Assembly (NCBI GenBank): GCA_947483455.1
Contig: CANKNK010000034.1
Location: 1-10,275, forward strand
From: Comamonadaceae bacterium
GTDB taxonomy: Bacteria; Pseudomonadota; Gammaproteobacteria; Burkholderiales; Burkholderiaceae_C
Length of the DNA: 10,275 bases
Reading direction: 5' to 3'
Part shown: positions 7,562 to 10,275 of the stretch, piece after piece
How positions within the stretch are numbered: the stretch's first letter is position 1
How the letters are laid out: every line of letters starts with the position of its first letter
Notes under the pieces: model-generated
Databases searched by the model: none
Seen by the model: the letters and a program-made list of their open reading frames with translations, nothing else
Told to the model about the DNA's origin: nothing
Position numbers and translations under genes: made by a program

Positions 7562-7584
7562 GGGGTAGGCCATCGACCCACCCC
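7562..7584 (-). promoter_or_regulatory. RNA hairpin just after the binding-protein gene (possible attenuator or 3'-end protector)
   Basis: In the transcript GGGGUGGG (7584-7577) pairs over 8 positions with CCUACCCC (7569-7562), with one G-U pair and a 7-base loop. It begins 10 bases after the TAA of the binding-protein gene. The following bases are pyrimidine-rich (CUUUCCAAUUUG) but lack a real U-run, so at most a leaky terminator. Hairpins here commonly keep binding-protein mRNA more abundant than permease mRNA, as between malE and malF; applying that here is inference. Confidence 0.55.
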
Positions 7585-7594
7585 GTATGGACCA

Positions 7595-8611
7595 TTAGGA
7601 CGCTAATTTCCAGCAAGTGCCCTCTACCGAAGCATTGGCCTTGGTGATCGGGATCAAGGTGGTGTAGATGGAGCCTTTGGTGTCTTTCGCTTTACCTGGG
7701 TTTTGCAGCAACCACTTAATCATTGCCGCCATATTGCTTGCCTGCGTAGGTACGTCATAGCTAAGGTTCAGATCAAACGATCCGTTTTTCACGGGGTCAC
7801 AAGCACCTTTTTGCTCGCCGCCGCCTGAAGTTGCAAGAAATACCTTGCCCGTCAAACCGGCTTCTTTAACGGCCGCTGCGGTACCACTGTCCATACCGTC
7901 CCAAAAGCCAACAATCCCGCACAGGTCCGGATGCTGCTTGAGCACGGTTTGCGTAATGCCCTTTGCCTTGGCTGCATCCCAATCAGCCGCTTGGCTGGAG
8001 ACCAGTTGTATTTGCGGATTTTTGCCCAAGGCATTTTCCACACCCTTGAGCTGGTACGCACTTGCGGCCGCCGACAGTGCGCCTTGCACGACAGCGATCT
8101 TGTTGGACTTCCCTTTGCAATGCTCGATAACCGCGTTGGTGGCCCTTTCGCCGATCTCCACATAATCGGCACCCACAAAGGCAACCGATGAGTAAGAAGA
8201 ACGCATATTGACCTGTACGATGCGGATACCCTCGTTTTCAGCACGCTGCAAAAGTTTCGCGTAGGTTTGTACATCGGGGTTATGCACCACGATAACGTCG
8301 GGCTTTTCACCGATCAGTGCGGTCAATGCTTGGGCGCCGGCGTTGGTGTTCCAATTGGGATCCCGGGACACAATCTTCACACCCAAGGGCTCGAGCTCTT
8401 TCTTCAAGCCAGCCATCCAACCTTGCGCAAGGTCAAAACCCATGGCTACCGGTATATAGCCAACCACCTTCCCCTTTGTCGATTGGGCATAGCCCGCGCG
8501 AAAGGGTTCGTCCAAGCCTTTACCCTGGGCCTGCGCGGCCTGAGGGAGAGCGGCTGATAAGGCCAACCCCGCGACGGCCAGTATCTGGCCCATAGTGATG
8601 CTCTGCTTCAT
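7595..8611 (-). CDS. periplasmic sugar-type substrate-binding protein of a CUT2 ABC importer
   Basis: Complete 338-residue solute receptor of the Peripla_BP_4 (ribose-binding-protein-like) family. A Sec signal peptide is clear: positively charged MKQ start, hydrophobic segment ILAVAGLALSAAL (10-22) and an AQA cleavage site after Ala28. The mature part begins GYIPVAMGFDLAQGW (51-65), with further family features VIVVHNPD (106-113) and GFWDGMDSGTAAAVKEAG (235-252). No lipobox cysteine is present, so it is a soluble periplasmic protein. Four cysteines (165, 231, 271, 333) all lie in the C-terminal half and could form two disulfides. The ATG at 8611 has AGGAG 9 bases upstream. It sits between the two permease genes and is followed by two RNA hairpins, which fits the need for an excess of receptor. 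The ligand is not deducible; a sugar, lactone or polyol-like solute is plausible. Confidence 0.95.
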   Translation of the reverse strand: MKQSITMGQILAVAGLALSAALPQAAQAQGKGLDEPFRAGYAQSTKGKVVGYIPVAMGFDLAQGWMAGLKKELEPLGVKIVSRDPNWNTNAGAQALTALIGEKPDVIVVHNPDVQTYAKLLQRAENEGIRIVQVNMRSSYSSVAFVGADYVEIGERATNAVIEHCKGKSNKIAVVQGALSAAASAYQLKGVENALGKNPQIQLVSSQAADWDAAKAKGITQTVLKQHPDLCGIVGFWDGMDSGTAAAVKEAGLTGKVFLATSGGGEQKGACDPVKNGSFDLNLSYDVPTQASNMAAMIKWLLQNPGKAKDTKGSIYTTLIPITKANASVEGTCWKLAS

Positions 8612-8620
8612 TGGATTTGT

Positions 8621-8625
8621 CTCCT
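8621..8625 (-). promoter_or_regulatory. ribosome binding site of the binding protein
   Basis: AGGAG on the minus strand, 9 bases before the ATG at 8611. It is a good match and independent of the upstream gene, which ends 64 bases earlier, so the binding protein can be translated strongly on its own. Confidence 0.75.
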
Positions 8626-8647
8626 AAAGGTACTCCGGGGTTTAGTA

Positions 8648-8671
8648 ATGCGGTCCGGCAGTTTCCCGCAT
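8648..8671 (-). other. small inverted repeat in the permease/binding-protein spacer
   Basis: AUGCGG and CCGCAU can form a 6-pair stem with a 12-base loop in the transcript, just after the permease stop codon. The right half also belongs to a perfect 10-base palindrome (CCGCATGCGG, 8666-8675). The remaining spacer contains only the binding-protein ribosome site. Too short to assign a function. Confidence 0.25.
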
Positions 8672-8675
8672 GCGG

Positions 8676-9659
8676 CTAGATGTCGCCTTGCTGCGCAGTT
8701 TCCTCGTTCCGAGGATTAATCAGTGAATCAATAAGGATGGCAAACAGAAGCACGATGCCTTTAACCATGTTCTGCGCCGAATAGGACATATCCAGAATCG
8801 TCATGCCGTTGAGCAAGGTACCGATAAGCAAGGTGCCAATAATTACATTGATGACGCCGCCTTTGCCTCCTGAAAGCCCAATACCGCCCAAAACGACAAC
8901 CAAAATCACGTCGTAAATCAATGTGGAGTTATAGATCCGGGTTGGCATGCTGTTGACCGAAGCGGCCATCACCAAACCGGCAAAAGTCCCGATCAGCGCT
9001 GCAATGACGTACTGCAAGACCATCAAGGGCCGGGTTGGAATACCCGTAGTCCGCGCGCCCTGAGGGTTATCGCCGATGGCGTAGATGTAAGCCCCTAATC
9101 TTGTGTATCGCAAAAACAGCGCTACGAAAACTGCGACGACGCCAAACATAATGATCGGCATGGGAATACCGCCCAGGGTTCCGCGCCCGACCCATGACAG
9201 TTGATCGAGTTCCGTGCTCCACTGCACAATATCCAGCCGAAAGAATGCAATCTGCCCTAGCCCAGCCAGGAACAAACCGGTCGCTAGCGTGGTAAACAAA
9301 GAAGGAACTTCGGCATACGCCACGAGCCAGCCATTGACCAGACCAAAGGCCAGGGCAAGCGCCAGCGCTGCGCCCAAAGAAAATGGTATGGAATGCGCGT
9401 CTTGCACCAACTGCAGCACCAATCCGGCGGGAACCGCCAGTATGGCGACCATCGAAATGTCGACGCCTCTGCCAATAACGATTATTGCCATACCCAAGCC
9501 CAAAATTCCCAGGATGGCGACGTTTTGTAGCAGGCCCAGCATATTTCCGCTGCTCAAAAAACCTCGCAGAAAAATGGAAAAAACCGCGAACATCATCAGG
9601 AAAATACCGAAAACTATGGCCTGCTGACTAATGGGAGTTTTCTTTTGTTGATTGCTCAT
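8676..9659 (-). CDS. CUT2 (ribose-type) ABC transporter permease
   Basis: Complete 327-residue integral inner-membrane protein, the normal size for an RbsC-type permease. It is mostly hydrophobic segments, beginning at about residue 14. Family hallmarks are GRGVDIS (63-69, counterpart of GGIDLSVG in the fusion permease), GDNPQGARTTGIP (196-208, cytoplasmic loop that contacts the ATPase) and VLGGIGLSGGKGG (256-268). It should form a heterodimeric channel with the permease half of the fusion encoded two genes downstream. The start at 9659 is chosen over the ATG at 9788: it gives an ATGA overlap with the regulator's stop and the usual short N-terminus, while the 43 extra residues are charged, unlike a permease, and read across the regulator gene. 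The ribosome site is weak (GGA 11 bases upstream), so expression may depend on coupling to the regulator. Confidence 0.94.
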   Translation of the reverse strand: MSNQQKKTPISQQAIVFGIFLMMFAVFSIFLRGFLSSGNMLGLLQNVAILGILGLGMAIIVIGRGVDISMVAILAVPAGLVLQLVQDAHSIPFSLGAALALALAFGLVNGWLVAYAEVPSLFTTLATGLFLAGLGQIAFFRLDIVQWSTELDQLSWVGRGTLGGIPMPIIMFGVVAVFVALFLRYTRLGAYIYAIGDNPQGARTTGIPTRPLMVLQYVIAALIGTFAGLVMAASVNSMPTRIYNSTLIYDVILVVVLGGIGLSGGKGGVINVIIGTLLIGTLLNGMTILDMSYSAQNMVKGIVLLFAILIDSLINPRNEETAQQGDI

Positions 9660-10275
9660 GAGTGGTTTTCCGTTAGGGCGTTGACTGCAGTAGGCAAATG
9701 ACCGGTAAGCGCTTCGACGGGCGCGTCCATGGGAAGCCCCGCTTTGAGGAATCCGGCACGAAAATCGATCAGGTGTTTGTGCATCCAAGAATAGGATCGG
9801 TCTGGATCGCGCGCTTTTAAGGCATTGAGAATTTGCTCATGGGCTTGCACATTGCGCAGTGCCGACTGCGGCAGGGCTTTTTGCAATAAGGTCAAGGCCG
9901 GGCGATACAAAAGACTGAAGGGTTCACGCGCCAACATCAGGGAACGATTGCGCGAGGCGCGGGCCACTAAGGCGTGAAACTCGACATCCAAACCCGAGTG
10001 AATCTGTGCCGCCATGGCCAGGTCCGCAGTTTCAAGGGTGGCTCGGCAGGCGGCCAAATTAGCCTCCAACTGCGCAAAGTCGGCGTCGTCTATACGCTCA
10101 GCTGCAAGGCGTGCCGCGGCAGGCTCGACAACACTCGCCACCTCCCAAAGCTCTTGGAAGGTCACCTGATTCATGATGAGCGAGCGCGCGGCGCGCGGTG
10201 CCAGATCGAACAAGCCCGGCAAGGCCACAAACATTTTTTTTCCGCCCCGGCGCTCTACCAAGCCCTCCTGCTCTA
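9656..10275 (-). CDS. GntR-family transcriptional regulator (FadR/FCD type), 5' end outside window
   Basis: Partial regulator: about 206 codons are open to the right window edge, and no genuine start is in view. The first visible residues, EQEGLVERRGGKKMFV, match the wing at the end of a GntR winged helix, so the recognition helix lies beyond the edge. The rest is an all-helical FCD ligand domain: VVEPAAARLAAERI opens it, then DVEFHALV (Asp and His near 9976-9988), AHEQILNALKARD and MHKHL supply the Asp and three His that usually hold a metal ion and contact a carboxylate effector. Family members generally repress neighbouring catabolic operons until an organic-acid ligand binds. As first visible gene, overlapping the permease start by 4 bases, it probably autoregulates this transport operon. 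The TTG at 10261 is not the start because it lies inside the wing. Operator and promoter should be right of the window. Confidence 0.93.
   Translation of the reverse strand, partial: EQEGLVERRGGKKMFVALPGLFDLAPRAARSLIMNQVTFQELWEVASVVEPAAARLAAERIDDADFAQLEANLAACRATLETADLAMAAQIHSGLDVEFHALVARASRNRSLMLAREPFSLLYRPALTLLQKALPQSALRNVQAHEQILNALKARDPDRSYSWMHKHLIDFRAGFLKAGLPMDAPVEALTGHLPTAVNALTENHS

Noticed and set aside
7562..7584. Classical rho-independent terminator after the binding-protein gene
   Set aside because: The stem is strong, but the following bases are interrupted by C, A and G, and three more transporter genes on the same strand need transcription through it. It was kept only as a possible attenuator or mRNA-protecting hairpin.
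7478..7594. Internal promoter for the fusion gene
   Set aside because: No convincing -35/-10 pair with usual spacing was found on the minus strand; the spacer is explained better by the two hairpins.
8666..8675. Perfect palindrome CCGCATGCGG as a regulator operator
   Set aside because: It is short, lies at the end of a permease gene inside the operon and lacks the spacing and base pattern of a GntR operator; chance is likely.
9657..9788. Longer start (ATG 9788) for the 327-residue permease
   Set aside because: The extension overlaps about 130 bases of the regulator's conserved C-terminus and encodes a charged stretch unlike permease N-termini. The start at 9659 gives a stop/start overlap like those at several other junctions here.
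1..10275. Defence system, prophage or mobile element
   Set aside because: No integrase, transposase, terminal repeats, tRNA, CRISPR repeats or toxin-antitoxin-like genes are visible; the window is filled by one co-directional metabolic operon.

Overview
The window is a single, densely packed operon fragment. All nine genes lie on the minus strand, so transcription runs from the right edge to the left edge. Four junctions are ATGA- or TTGA-type stop/start overlaps and two are gaps of about 10 bases. The only longer spacers are 64 and 117 bases, on either side of the binding-protein gene. The protein families, FCD-type GntR regulator, CaiB/ACAD10-type enzymes, GC content somewhat above half and AGGAG-like ribosome sites fit a proteobacterium, most likely a betaproteobacterium of the Burkholderiales. 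That placement is inference from style, not a database match. No RNA genes, insertion sequences, CRISPR arrays or origins were seen.

Layout in transcription order. (1) 10275-9656: a GntR-family regulator of the FadR/FCD type, with its DNA-binding N-terminus cut off by the window edge. (2) 9659-8676: a ribose-type (CUT2) ABC permease. (3) 8611-7595: a periplasmic sugar-type binding protein with a signal peptide. (4) 7477-5276: a second CUT2 permease fused in frame to a strictosidine-synthase/SMP-30-like beta-propeller, a putative lactonase. (5) 5279-4182: a free-standing paralogue of that propeller in which two of the three apparent metal-ligand positions are substituted. (6) 4185-2686: the duplicated-cassette ABC ATPase. 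(7) 2674-2057: a DsbA-fold protein of the 2-hydroxychromene-2-carboxylate isomerase / kappa-GST type. (8) 2046-805: a CaiB/BaiF (family III) CoA-transferase. (9) 808-1: an ACAD10/LvaA-like aminoglycoside-phosphotransferase-fold kinase with a TTG start, cut off at the left edge.

How they may work together (inference). The binding protein, two permeases and ATPase form one complete importer for a sugar-like or lactone-like solute. The propeller domain on the permease would sit at the cytoplasmic mouth and could open a lactone as it enters. A CoA-transferase could then activate the resulting hydroxy-acid. An ACAD10/LvaA-type kinase could phosphorylate the hydroxyl group of the acyl-CoA before elimination by a dehydrogenase, probably encoded left of the window. 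This gives a coherent but untested model of a lactone or hydroxy-acid uptake and degradation operon controlled by its own GntR regulator. The substrate cannot be read from the sequence.

The most notable points are the transporter-enzyme fusion, its apparently metal-site-degenerate tandem paralogue, the pairing of a CUT2 importer with acyl-CoA/kinase chemistry, and two strong RNA hairpins between the binding-protein and fusion genes.
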